Below, in pieces: positions 1 through 7,648 of a stretch of 64,000 nucleotides of DNA (position 1 is the stretch's first letter; the number at the start of each line of letters is the position of its first letter). The stretch is from Pseudarthrobacter defluvii (GTDB taxonomy: Bacteria > Actinomycetota > Actinomycetes > Actinomycetales > Micrococcaceae). The translations under genes were made by a program, and so were the position numbers. The notes below the pieces were generated by a model. That model was not told the origin of the DNA, made no database searches, and saw only the letters and a list, made by a program, of their open reading frames with translations. Location of the stretch: contig NZ_JAUSYG010000001.1 in NCBI RefSeq assembly GCF_030816725.1, positions 3,348,001-3,412,000 on the forward strand, in the 5' to 3' direction.

Positions 1-1
1 C

Positions 2-1435
2 CTCAAATCAGCCCGGCACCTCGTGAACGGCACATGGCACGCCGCCGGAACCACCAAGGACGTGATTGACCCGGGCAACGGCAGCACCGTAGGCGAGGTG
101 GCCTGGGGCGGGGCCGAAGACGCCACCATAGCCGCGGACGCCGCCGCCGAGGCTTTTGGTTCCTGGTCCCGCACCACGGTCCGGCACCGGGCAGACCTGC
201 TGCGCAACGCCGCCGACCTCCTGGCCGAACGCCGAGACGAACTCGCACACACCCTGGCGCTCGAGGCGGGCAAGCGGCTGCCCGAAGCACAGGGCGAGGT
301 GGACTTCTCGGTGGAGTACTTCCGCTGGTTTGCCGAGGAAGCGCGCCGTGCCACCGGCACCGTCAGCCCGCCCGAGCTCCAGGGCCGCCGCCATCTCAGC
401 AGCCGCAGGCCCATCGGCGTGGCCCTGAGCCTCACGCCCTGGAACTTCCCGGTGTCCATCCAGGCCCGGAAGCTGGCTGCGATGCTCGCGGCCGGCTGCA
501 CGGTGGTGGGCAGGGTCTCCGAAAAGGCCCCGTTGGCTGCCACCGGACTCTTCGAGGTCCTGCATGACGCCGGCTTCCCCGCCGGGGTGGTCAACCTGGT
601 CCATGGGCCCTCCCGCGAAATCACCGGGGCCCTGATGTCCCACCCGGCGGTCAGGGCGGTCAGTTTCACCGGTTCCACCGGGGTGGGGCGGCAGATCATG
701 GTTTCGGCTTCCGAGCGCGTGGTCCGGCCGCTGCTGGAACTGGGTGGCAACGCACCTTTCATCGTGTTCGAGGACGCCGACCTGGACGCCGCGGTCGAGG
801 GTGCCGTGCTGGGGCGGCTCCGCAACACCGGCCAGTCCTGTGTGGCCGCCAACCGGTTCCTGGTCCAGGACAGCATCGCCGAGGAGTTTGCCCGGAAGCT
901 GGGCGCCCGCTTTGATGCGATGACCGTTGGGCATGGAGTTCCCGACGACGGCGCACCGGTTCCGGACCTCGGTCCCGTGATCGACGCCGAAAGGGTGTCC
1001 GCGGTGCAGGCGCTGGTGGATGACGCCTTGGAGCGCGGTGCCCGCCGCGTCACCGAACGCACGTCTGCCCCCGCAGAAGGTTCCTATCTGGCACCCACGC
1101 TGCTCACCGACGTCCCGGACGACGCACTCCTGGTGACGGAGGAAGTCTTTGGTCCGGCAGCCGGCGTCGTCACCTTCTCTTCGGAGGACGAGGCAATCCG
1201 GAAGGCGAATGCCACGGAGATGGGCCTCGCCGCCTACGTCTGGAGCGGCAGCCCGAAGCGCGGCTGGGACATCCCGGAGCAGCTCGAAGCCGGCATTGTG
1301 GGCGTGAATGACCCCCTGCCCTCTGTCGCCTTCGCCCCCATGGGCGGGGCCAAGCAGTCCGGCCTGGGCCGGGAAGGATCAAGCCTGGGCCTCGAGGAGT
1401 TCGAGGAGGTCCAGTACGTGGCCTGGAGGCCCTAG
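2..1435 (+). CDS. Aldehyde dehydrogenase, probable sulfolactaldehyde dehydrogenase (5' end cut by window)
   Basis: NAD(P)-dependent aldehyde dehydrogenase, cytoplasmic, oxidising an aldehyde to its acid. The frame is open to the window edge, and the GTG at 23 lies within conserved-looking sequence (LVNGTWHAAG), so the true start is probably upstream. Family landmarks are visible: the cofactor loop FTGSTGVGR, the general-base glutamate in LELGGNAPF and the nucleophilic cysteine in NTGQSCVAANRF. Overall it resembles GabD-type succinate-semialdehyde dehydrogenases. Its stop codon abuts a TauE/SafE exporter, and a sulfoquinovose isomerase follows, so the likely substrate is 3-sulfolactaldehyde, giving sulfolactate. 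Family membership is firm; the substrate is inferred only from neighbours, and a generic semialdehyde role remains possible. Confidence 0.88.
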   Translation, partial: LKSARHLVNGTWHAAGTTKDVIDPGNGSTVGEVAWGGAEDATIAADAAAEAFGSWSRTTVRHRADLLRNAADLLAERRDELAHTLALEAGKRLPEAQGEVDFSVEYFRWFAEEARRATGTVSPPELQGRRHLSSRRPIGVALSLTPWNFPVSIQARKLAAMLAAGCTVVGRVSEKAPLAATGLFEVLHDAGFPAGVVNLVHGPSREITGALMSHPAVRAVSFTGSTGVGRQIMVSASERVVRPLLELGGNAPFIVFEDADLDAAVEGAVLGRLRNTGQSCVAANRFLVQDSIAEEFARKLGARFDAMTVGHGVPDDGAPVPDLGPVIDAERVSAVQALVDDALERGARRVTERTSAPAEGSYLAPTLLTDVPDDALLVTEEVFGPAAGVVTFSSEDEAIRKANATEMGLAAYVWSGSPKRGWDIPEQLEAGIVGVNDPLPSVAFAPMGGAKQSGLGREGSSLGLEEFEEVQYVAWRP

Positions 1436-2179
1436 GTGCTGACCACCGGGCTGGTGCTGGGCGCCGTCGTCATGGGTGCCGGCATGCAGAGGATCACCGG
1501 GATGGGCTTCGCCCTTGTGGCGGCCCCCTTCCTGGTCCTGCTCCTGGGGCCGGTGGAAGGCGTGGTGCTGGTGAACGTCTGCGGCGCCGTAACGGCAGGC
1601 GCCATCATCCTCCGCGTGGTCAGGGACATCGACTGGAAACGGTATCTGCTGCTCGCAGCCTCCGCCCTGCTGGGCATCATCCCGGCCGCATTCCTGATCC
1701 GCCTCATCCCACCGGCGGTCCTGGAGATCTCCATCGGGGTGCTCCTCGCGGCCGGGCTAACGGTCCTGCTCGTCCTGAAGTCCGCCACCCTCCCGGAGCG
1801 CCGCCGCTACCTCTTCACTGCGGGCGGCATCAGCGGGTTCATGAACACGGCAGCGGGCGTGGGCGGCCCGGCTGTCAGCATGTACTCCATTGCCACCCGG
1901 TGGCAGCACAAGTCCTTCGCGGCCACCATGCAGCCGTACTTCTTCACCATCGGCTCGTTCTCGCTGATCTCGAAGGCCATCACGGCTCCCGAGACCTTCC
2001 CTGTGATGCCGTTGGCCATGTGGGTGGCTGTGGCCGTGGCCTGCCTGGCCGGCCTGGTGATCGGAGACCTCGCCTCCAAATTCGTCCCAGCCCGTGCCGC
2101 GCAGATCCTGCTGATCGTCCTGGCCTATGCGGGAGCGGCCGCCACCATCATCCGCGGCATGCTTGACGCCGCCGGCTGA
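1436..2179 (+). CDS. TauE/SafE family sulfite/organosulfonate exporter
   Basis: Integral membrane protein of the TauE/SafE (formerly DUF81) family, which exports small anions such as sulfite, sulfoacetate or sulfolactate. The 247 residues are almost entirely hydrophobic helices, with the glycine-rich family pattern GAVVMGAGMQRITGMGFAL near the N-terminus and a second conserved block (GGISGFMNTAAGVGGPAVSMY) in the middle, as expected for the duplicated half-domains. The GTG start follows the dehydrogenase TAG with no gap, and a GGAGG sits about 8 bases upstream inside the preceding gene, so the two are translationally linked. Beside a sulfoquinovose isomerase the natural role is exporting sulfolactate or sulfite formed from sulfosugar. 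Transport direction and substrate are inferred. Confidence 0.88.
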   Translation: MLTTGLVLGAVVMGAGMQRITGMGFALVAAPFLVLLLGPVEGVVLVNVCGAVTAGAIILRVVRDIDWKRYLLLAASALLGIIPAAFLIRLIPPAVLEISIGVLLAAGLTVLLVLKSATLPERRRYLFTAGGISGFMNTAAGVGGPAVSMYSIATRWQHKSFAATMQPYFFTIGSFSLISKAITAPETFPVMPLAMWVAVAVACLAGLVIGDLASKFVPARAAQILLIVLAYAGAAATIIRGMLDAAG

Positions 2180-2221
2180 CCCAACAATTTCACTTGGACC
2201 TGTACAAAGAGAGGAACTGAC

Positions 2222-3496
2222 ATGACGTGGCTGAACAGCGCCGCCCACGCACGATGGCTGGAGGCGGAGACCGACCGGCTCATCCGTTTCGCCGAGGCAT
2301 CCAAGGTAGCCACAGGCTTCGGCTGGCTGGACAACTACGGCAAGGTATTTGCCGACAAGCCTACCCACCTGTGGATCACCGCGCGGATGACCCACAGCTT
2401 CGCCGTTGCCGCGCTCATGGGGCGGCCGGGTGCGGCGACCCTCGTGGACCATGGCATCACGGCACTCAACGGGCCCCTCCACGACGACGAATTCGGAGGC
2501 TGGTACTCGGAGGTCGATGAGAACGGCCCCGTGAACGACACGAAGTCCGGCTACCAGCACTCGTTCGTGCTGCTCGCCGCTGCCAGCGCGGTTGCCGCGG
2601 GACGTCCCGGGGCCCGGGAGCTGCTCGATGAGGCGCTGCGGATCGCGGACACGAAATTCTGGGACCACCAGGCCAACATGTGCTTCGACTCGTGGAACCG
2701 GGACTTCACCGAAACCGAGGCCTACCGCGGCGGCAACGCCAGCATGCACTCGGTGGAGGCCTACCTCATCGTCGCCGACGTCACGGGCGAGAAACGCTGG
2801 CTGGAAAGGGCACTGCACATCGCCGAGGTGCTCATCCACGACTTTGCCCGGAACAACAATTACCGGGTGTTTGAGCACTTCGACCCGGAGTGGAACCCTA
2901 TGCCGGAGTACAACAGCGATGACCGGGCCAGCCAGTTCCGTGCCTACGGTGGAACCCCCGGCCACTGGGTTGAGTGGGCGCGCCTGCTCCTCCACCTCCG
3001 CGCCGGGCTCGAATCCCGGGGCATGGACGTCCCGGGCTGGCTGCTCGAGGACGCACGGGGCCTGTTCGATGCCGCAATCCGCGATGCCTGGGAACCGGAC
3101 GGCCATCCCGGCTTTGTCTACACCGTGGACTGGGACGGCAAGCCCGTGGTCACCACCCGCATCCGGTGGGTACCCGCAGAGGCAATCGGGGGCGCCGCAG
3201 CCCTCTACATCGCCACCGGCGAGCAGAAGTACGCCGACTGGTATGAGCGGATCTGGGACCACGCCCGCGACTGGTTCATCGACTACGAGCACGGATCCTG
3301 GAAGCAGGAACTCGACGAGAACGGCAACGTCACCTCCACCGTCTGGTCCGGGAAAGCTGACATTTACCACCTGTGGCACTGCCTGGTAGTTCCACGCCTT
3401 CCGCTGGCACCCGGGCTGGCGCCGGCACTCGCTGCAGGCCTGCTGGACTCACGCATCACCGGATCCCTCCAGGCCAACGAACCCGGCCACCGCTGA
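2222..3496 (+). CDS. yihS: Sulfoquinovose isomerase, AGE/YihS family
   Basis: Interconverts sulfoquinovose and sulfofructose, the first committed step of several sulfoglycolytic pathways (cytoplasm). The protein is an (alpha/alpha)6-barrel member of the N-acylglucosamine 2-epimerase superfamily and can be aligned, from memory, almost without gaps to enterobacterial YihS (for example [40 protein letters not shown]). The three histidines reported as functional in YihS fall at the same numbers here: H176 (NASMH), H248 (GGTPGH) and H383 (DIYH). Length is 424 residues against about 413 for YihS. An AGAGAGGAA ribosome binding site precedes the ATG. It ends an apparent operon with the aldehyde dehydrogenase and TauE/SafE exporter; the kinase/aldolase or other sulfosugar genes would lie upstream of the window. 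An ordinary mannose isomerase is a less likely alternative. Confidence 0.93.
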   Translation: MTWLNSAAHARWLEAETDRLIRFAEASKVATGFGWLDNYGKVFADKPTHLWITARMTHSFAVAALMGRPGAATLVDHGITALNGPLHDDEFGGWYSEVDENGPVNDTKSGYQHSFVLLAAASAVAAGRPGARELLDEALRIADTKFWDHQANMCFDSWNRDFTETEAYRGGNASMHSVEAYLIVADVTGEKRWLERALHIAEVLIHDFARNNNYRVFEHFDPEWNPMPEYNSDDRASQFRAYGGTPGHWVEWARLLLHLRAGLESRGMDVPGWLLEDARGLFDAAIRDAWEPDGHPGFVYTVDWDGKPVVTTRIRWVPAEAIGGAAALYIATGEQKYADWYERIWDHARDWFIDYEHGSWKQELDENGNVTSTVWSGKADIYHLWHCLVVPRLPLAPGLAPALAAGLLDSRITGSLQANEPGHR

Positions 3497-3629
3497 CGCG
3501 TGTTCCGCTCCTGGCATCTTTCCCCTGAACTACCTCTTTCGAAAGGACGCACCATGTCTGCCAGGTAGCCCAGTTCCGGCCGGTGGTGGAGCCGGAGGAA
3601 AGGGCGCGGTGGGCAGGAACGGGTGATCG

Positions 3630-3645
3630 TGTCACGTCTGTGACA
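3630..3645. promoter_or_regulatory. Inverted repeat upstream of the MFS gene, candidate operator
   Basis: Perfect 6-base inverted repeat TGTCAC-GTCT-GTGACA in the 235-base gap before the MFS transporter, followed by an AT-rich stretch (TTTGTTTTGGTAAATTTAATGG) that stands out from the GC-rich surroundings and could hold the -10. Placement suits an operator for a local regulator, but no regulator gene is adjacent. The same gap holds a strong ribosome binding site with a four-codon ORF at 3553-3567. Confidence 0.35.
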
Positions 3646-3730
3646 GCCGCTTTGTTTTGGTAAATTTAATGGAGGAATTGCAGGCGAGCAGAGCCGCGTT
3701 CCACCCCCTCCCCTTGAATGGACCACCCCC

Positions 3731-4972
3731 ATGTCTTCCGCGATCCCTGCGCCGGAACCTGCCCGATTTCCCTATGCCGCGATGTTGGTCCTGGCCACCA
3801 TCGCATTTACCGCCATTACCACCGAGCTCCTCCCGTCCGGGCTGCTGCCGCAGATCAGCAGCGGCCTGGACGTGTCTGAACCGGTGGCCGGCTACCTGGC
3901 GGCGGCCTATGCCGCCGTCATTGTGGTCACGGTGGTTCCGGCAGCGCGGCTACTCGGCAAGATCCCGCGGCATGCCCTGCTGGTGGGGCTGGTCCTGACC
4001 TTCGCGCTCAGCAACGCGATGGTGGGACTGGCACCTGATTTCACCGCTGCGATGATCGCCAGGCTGGTGGGTGGCCTGGCGCACGGGCTGCTCTGGACCA
4101 CCATGGCGCCGTTCGTGTCCCGGGTGGTTCCGGCGGACAAGGTGGGCAAGGCCCTGGCCATCGTGTTCAGCGGCAACAGTCTGGGCCTGGCCATCGGCGC
4201 CCCGGTGGGAACCGCCCTGGGCGGGTTCCTGGGCTGGCGCGCCGCGTTCATGGTGCTCGCCGGATTCGGGGTGCTCCTGACCGTCCTCGCGTTCTGGCTG
4301 CTCCCCCGTGTACAGCGCAGCACCGACACAGCCCGCCCGTCCCTCCGCAAGGCAATCGGCCAGCCGGGCGTGAAATCGGTGGCCACCGCCTGGCCGCTGC
4401 TGGTGCTGGCCCACTTCGCCCTGTTCACGTACATCGCGCCGTTCATCCGCGAGGCGAACCTGCCGGACTATGCCACCAGCGTCTCCCTCACCGTGCTCGG
4501 CGGCTCCGGCCTGCTGGGCATTTGGATCGCAGGGCTCACCGTGGATTCGCGTCCCCGGCGTTCGCTGCTGATTACGACGGTTGCCATCGCTGCCTCGATG
4601 TTCCTCCTGCCCCTCGCGGTGGGAAACCTTCCCGTAGCCCTGGTCCTGATGACCGTTTGGGGAGCAGGCCTGGGCGCCATCGGCATTTACAACCAGTCAG
4701 CGATCCTCCGTGCAGGCGGTGAGGACAGCGAGGCCGCCAACGGGCTTACGGTCCTCACCATTCAGGTGGGCATCACCATTGGCGCGCTGTACGGTTCCGC
4801 CGCGCTGGTGGTTGGCGGCCCGATGCTGGTTCCGGCCGCCGCGGCGATCCCTGTGGTGGCCGCGTTCATCATCACCCTTGCCGGAAAGAGGTACGCCTAC
4901 CCGCCCGGCCCCCGCGAGCGGACGTGGTTGGAGCCCCTCCCCGTCGCCGACAAAGTCCAGGATCCCGCCTAG
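3731..4972 (+). CDS. MFS transporter, DHA1 (AraJ/YdhP-like) exporter
   Basis: Major facilitator superfamily membrane protein of 413 residues with about twelve hydrophobic helices. The DHA1-type N-terminal pattern (TELLPSGLLPQIS, then AAYAAVIVVTVVPAARL) and the helix 4-5 block RLVGGLAHGLLWTTMAPFVSRVVP, with GNSLGLAIGAPVGTALG, match proton-coupled efflux carriers of the AraJ/YdhP group, which export sugars, drugs or amino acids. The ATG at 3731 begins MSSAIPAPEPARFPY, a short hydrophilic cap before the first helix; no strong ribosome binding site is visible. It is separated from the sulfosugar operon by a gap with an inverted repeat, so it is probably its own transcription unit. The substrate cannot be told from sequence. 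Confidence 0.85.
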   Translation: MSSAIPAPEPARFPYAAMLVLATIAFTAITTELLPSGLLPQISSGLDVSEPVAGYLAAAYAAVIVVTVVPAARLLGKIPRHALLVGLVLTFALSNAMVGLAPDFTAAMIARLVGGLAHGLLWTTMAPFVSRVVPADKVGKALAIVFSGNSLGLAIGAPVGTALGGFLGWRAAFMVLAGFGVLLTVLAFWLLPRVQRSTDTARPSLRKAIGQPGVKSVATAWPLLVLAHFALFTYIAPFIREANLPDYATSVSLTVLGGSGLLGIWIAGLTVDSRPRRSLLITTVAIAASMFLLPLAVGNLPVALVLMTVWGAGLGAIGIYNQSAILRAGGEDSEAANGLTVLTIQVGITIGALYGSAALVVGGPMLVPAAAAIPVVAAFIITLAGKRYAYPPGPRERTWLEPLPVADKVQDPA

Positions 4973-4978
4973 GCCCCG

Positions 4979-5040
4979 CATCGATTGCTCCGTACCGGTC
5001 GTTTACAGCTCTCAAAACGGCACTTACGGAGCAATCGATG
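4979..5040 (+). repeat. Long palindromic element just after the MFS stop, terminator-like (copy 1)
   Basis: Perfect 16-base inverted arms (4979-4994 and 5025-5040, starting CATCGATTGCTCCGTA) enclose a 30-base loop that holds a second short stem. The inner core reads GTCGTT-N12-AACGGCAC. It begins seven bases after the MFS stop codon, so a terminator or mRNA 3'-end stabiliser is the simplest role. A related element with the same core, spacing and orientation relative to its upstream gene lies at 37369-37436. Confidence 0.8.
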
Positions 5041-5205
5041 GGTGGTTCTCCGTGCGCTGCGGGCCTGCGGACCGCCGTCCTATGACAAATTAGTCACAAG
5101 ATTCTTGGAAACCCGTAACCTCCATGACGCGGATTTCGATTCACTAAGTGCGGGGCAACCCGCGGAGTTGAACGTAATCCAGGAAATTCGTCAACGGAGG
5201 GTCTC

Positions 5206-5832
5206 ATGTCTTTCTTCACGTTCTCAGGTAACAAGCTCGCCATGGCCGTGCTCGCAGCAGGCGCCCTGGCGGTCGGCGGCACAGGCGTAGCCGCGATGGC
5301 AGAGTCGTCGCCGGACACGCCATCGGTCCTCGCCGGGACCGAGTCCCCGGAGCCCAGCCCCACGGCACCCGAAACCGAATCCCCCGAGGCCAGCCCCACC
5401 GAAACCGAGACGGAGGCACCGGAGCCGGCACCAACGGAGACGGAAACGGAGGCTCCGGAACCCGTTCCCGCAGAAACGGCGGAACCTGAACCAACGCAAA
5501 CAGCCGCTCCTGTGGGACCTGACGCATTCGGCCCTGCCGCCTTTGGCCTGTGCAACGCGTTCACCAACGGCGGCCTGGGCACCACGTCCACGGCCTACAA
5601 AGCGCTGGTCCAGGCAGCCGGCGGGGAGGACGCTGTTGGCGCGTACTGCTCCACTGTTGCTGCTCCCCAAGGCCGCGATGAGGACGGCAGCGATGCCCCG
5701 GCCGCCTCCGGGCAGGCCCAGGTGCAACGGCAGCAGGTACAGGAGCAGCGCCAGGGCGCATCCGCAGCCAACAGCGGTGGGCACCATGCAGCAGCCGGCA
5801 ACGGTGCCAAGCAGGGCGGCGGACAGCGTTAG
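5206..5832 (+). CDS. Secreted or membrane-anchored Pro/Thr/Glu-rich protein of unknown function
   Basis: No recognised domain. The N-terminus (MSFFTFSGNKLAMAVLAAGALAVGG) looks like a signal peptide or anchor. Residues of roughly 40-105 are a repetitive acidic linker with near-identical units (PTETETEAPEP) built from imperfect tandem DNA repeats. A compact segment follows (GPDAFGPAAFGLCNAFTNGG to AVGAYC) with two cysteines about 36 residues apart, probably a disulfide-bonded small domain, then a Gln/Gly-rich tail. GGAGGG precedes the ATG. Its next neighbours are a sigma region-4 remnant and an anti-sigma-like membrane protein, so it may have been the third member of an ECF-sigma locus. Export is inferred; function is unknown. 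Confidence 0.7.
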   Translation: MSFFTFSGNKLAMAVLAAGALAVGGTGVAAMAESSPDTPSVLAGTESPEPSPTAPETESPEASPTETETEAPEPAPTETETEAPEPVPAETAEPEPTQTAAPVGPDAFGPAAFGLCNAFTNGGLGTTSTAYKALVQAAGGEDAVGAYCSTVAAPQGRDEDGSDAPAASGQAQVQRQQVQEQRQGASAANSGGHHAAAGNGAKQGGGQR

Positions 5833-5850
5833 CCTGATGCCGGCGTACGG

Positions 5851-6153
5851 TTGCGCCGGAACGCCCACGGTTCCGGCGCAACCGGCCATCGGGAGACCAC
5901 TGCGAAGCAACCCTGCCGCAGGGGGCGGACGCGAAGGACAGAGCACGAGGCAGGGCGGTCCGGCCACACGGACGACAGCAGTTTGCAGCAGGACCGGCAA
6001 CACGTGATTGCGCTGTGGATCGTCGCTGACCTTTCGGTGGGGACGACCGCGGAGATCATGGGCAAGACCCCGGGGGCCATCAAACAACTGCAGCGCCTGG
6101 CGCTGTGCCGGCTGCGCAAGCTCCGCACCGCATTACGGGAGGACCGGTCATGA
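5851..6153 (+). pseudogene. Remnant of an ECF sigma factor: region 4 only
   Basis: The last 55 or so residues read as sigma region 4.2: QDRQHVIALWIVADLSVG, then TAEIMGKTPGAIKQLQRLALCRLRKL, the helix-turn-helix that contacts the -35 element. The preceding residues of this frame (Arg- and Gly-rich) show no region 2, so the promoter-melting half is missing. Its TGA overlaps the ATG of the anti-sigma-like gene (ATGA), as an intact sigma/anti-sigma pair usually does. Most simply, this is a sigma gene that lost its 5' two thirds. A short functional region-4-only protein cannot be excluded, since the remaining frame is clean and still coupled to its partner. The boundary of the homologous part is near 5985. 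Confidence 0.65.
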
Positions 6154-6629
6154 CAGGTGACGACAACCCCCGGCAGGAACGCAGGCTGGATGACGAACGC
6201 GCCGTCGGGGAACTGCTGGAGGAGGCAGGCCTTGCCGGGGATCCAGTCCTCCGGCATGTGCTGCTGCAGGTCCGGGAGCTCAGGGTTTCCGCTGTCCCGG
6301 TGCCGTCGTCCAAGCTGGCCGCCTTGTTGGCTGACCCGGACACGGCACGGGGCATTCGTCTCGAGGCGGGCAAACCTCTGAAGAAGACGCGCGCGGTGTT
6401 CACCGTGCTGGCGGTGGCCGCCTTGTTCCGTGTCGCCGGCGGCTCAGCTGGGAACGAGGGTATACGCCGGGCCGCGGAGGGAAGCATCAGCGCCGTGATG
6501 GAGTGGTTCGCTCCCCAGGCTCCCGCCGCTCCTTTGCCCGCCCCGCCACCCGAGGCGGAGGCACCCAACCCGGCTCCCGCCGTCGTACCGGTGCATGGTG
6601 AATGGCTTGCAGGCAACAACAAGGGATAA
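6150..6629 (+). CDS. Anti-sigma-like single-pass membrane protein
   Basis: Start chosen at the ATG that overlaps the upstream TGA, with GGGAGG six to eight bases before it, giving 159 residues. Residues 1-75 are charged and helical and include VPVPSSKLAALLADP, a pattern that precedes the membrane segment in actinobacterial anti-sigma proteins. A hydrophobic stretch (AVFTVLAVAALFRVAGG, about 80-98) can span the membrane, followed by a Pro/Ala/Glu-rich outside tail. Position directly after a sigma region-4 fragment supports an anti-sigma origin. Since the sigma partner is truncated here, the protein may be orphaned. There is no zinc-finger HxxxCxxC motif, so it is not a ZAS-type anti-sigma factor. 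Confidence 0.5.
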   Translation: MTGDDNPRQERRLDDERAVGELLEEAGLAGDPVLRHVLLQVRELRVSAVPVPSSKLAALLADPDTARGIRLEAGKPLKKTRAVFTVLAVAALFRVAGGSAGNEGIRRAAEGSISAVMEWFAPQAPAAPLPAPPPEAEAPNPAPAVVPVHGEWLAGNNKG

Positions 6630-6690
6630 GCCGGATCTGCCAGCTGGCCCGGGAGACAAAGGGGCTCCCGCGCGCTGACAGTCCAGCGGA

Positions 6691-6730
6691 CGAGCAACCG
6701 AGGTCAGTCGCGAGCAGCCGAGGTCAGTCG
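6691..6730. repeat. 20-base tandem duplication overlapping the cupin stop
   Basis: Two adjacent 20-base units, CGAGCAACCGAGGTCAGTCG and CGAGCAGCCGAGGTCAGTCG, differ at one base. The second unit contains the end of the cupin gene (TCAGTCG is its stop and last codon on the minus strand), so the gene tail was duplicated downstream of itself without changing the protein. Confidence 0.85.
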
Positions 6731-7059
6731 CGGTACTTGGCCACCGTGAACAGGAACGTGGAGTCCTCTTCAGCGTGCAGGCTGTGCAGGCCGGGCGGGA
6801 CGATCAGCAGGTCGCCGGTCTTGCCCTGCCACGACTCCCCGCCGGCCTTGAGGCTCACGCAGCCCTGGACCACGAAGACCGTGGCGTCGCCGGGGTTCTG
6901 GTGCTCACTCAGCTGCGTTCCGGCCTTCATGGCCATGACGGTCTGCCGGAGGATCTTCTCGTGTCCGCCGTAGACGGTGTCAGCAGCCCGGCCATTGGTG
7001 GAGGTGACGGCAGCCTCGAGCTGCTGCCGGGCCAGCGCGTCGATCGATATCTTCTGCAT
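6724..7059 (-). CDS. Small cupin-domain protein
   Basis: Single-domain cupin of 111 residues. The fold is indicated by the two cupin motifs: motif 1 around GTQLSEHQNPGDATVFVVQGCVSL and motif 2 around GDLLIVPPGLHSLHAEEDS. Histidines in SEHQ and in GLHSLHAE could bind a metal, as in dioxygenases, isomerases or sugar-binding cupins, but the classical HxH pair is incomplete, so enzymatic function cannot be claimed. It is transcribed alone on the minus strand, diverging from the DUF1304 gene. Cytoplasmic, no signal peptide. Confidence 0.75.
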   Translation of the reverse strand: MQKISIDALARQQLEAAVTSTNGRAADTVYGGHEKILRQTVMAMKAGTQLSEHQNPGDATVFVVQGCVSLKAGGESWQGKTGDLLIVPPGLHSLHAEEDSTFLFTVAKYRD

Positions 7060-7158
7060 GCGCCCAAGGCTACCCGCGTTCTTCCCGCCACGGGCCCCGT
7101 TATTTCATTGATGCAGGAATCCCCTGCGGCGGGGATGGAGCAACGCTGTGGTGGGTCC

Positions 7159-7172
7159 TAATCTTCGAAGCA
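7159..7172 (+). promoter_or_regulatory. Leaderless promoter of the DUF1304 gene
   Basis: TAATCT (7159-7164) followed by seven bases and then the ATG at 7172 places transcription start at or next to the initiation codon. This supports 7172 over the in-frame GTG at 7148, and there is no convincing ribosome binding site for 7172. Confidence 0.45.
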
Positions 7173-7579
7173 TGAACGCCATGGCGCAGATCTTCGCGGT
7201 ACTGGCCGCAGCCATCTACATCTTCGTGTTTCCGGTGGAGAGTTTCCTCCTTCGCCGCAGCCGGTGGGCGCAGAAATTCCTGAGCACGCCGCCCGAGAAT
7301 GTCCGCGCAGTGATGATGTGGGCCATCCCCACCGGGTACAAGAACCTGGTGATTGCGCTTGGCGTCATCGCCGGGGTGGTCGCAGCCAACTCCGAACAGC
7401 TCGTGGTGGGCTACACGCTGGTGGTCTACTGCTGCGCCAACATGGTCCTCACCGCCCCTACCATGCTGTTGGCAGACCTGCAGGGGCACTACCCCAGGAA
7501 GTGGGAGAGCCTGCCGGGGACTCTCGCGGCCACGGTCCCTGCCTTGATTGCCCTGCTCCTGCTGCCCCTCGGGCCATAG
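7172..7579 (+). CDS. DUF1304 family small membrane protein
   Basis: Four-helix integral membrane protein of 135 residues from the chosen ATG. Family marks are the N-terminal FAVLAAAIYIFVFPVESFLL, the central PPENVRAVMMWAIPTGYKNLVIALG and the YCCANMVLTAP segment. DUF1304 proteins are widespread in actinobacteria and have no proven role. An in-frame GTG at 7148 would add MVGPNLRS; the leaderless promoter argues for the ATG. The next gene is an MscS channel on the same strand 69 bases on, with no terminator seen between, so the two may be co-transcribed; a link to envelope stress would be speculation. Confidence 0.8.
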   Translation: MNAMAQIFAVLAAAIYIFVFPVESFLLRRSRWAQKFLSTPPENVRAVMMWAIPTGYKNLVIALGVIAGVVAANSEQLVVGYTLVVYCCANMVLTAPTMLLADLQGHYPRKWESLPGTLAATVPALIALLLLPLGP

Positions 7580-7648
7580 CCGCCCGGACGTGCCATTGGC
7601 AATCCCCCGATTTCGAACGCCCGGCAAAGACTTGATAGACCTTAAAAG

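Noticed and set aside
1757..3379. 540-codon open frame on the minus strand
   Set aside because: It is antisense to the TauE/SafE and sulfoquinovose isomerase genes, has GC-codon shadow composition and no recognisable domain.
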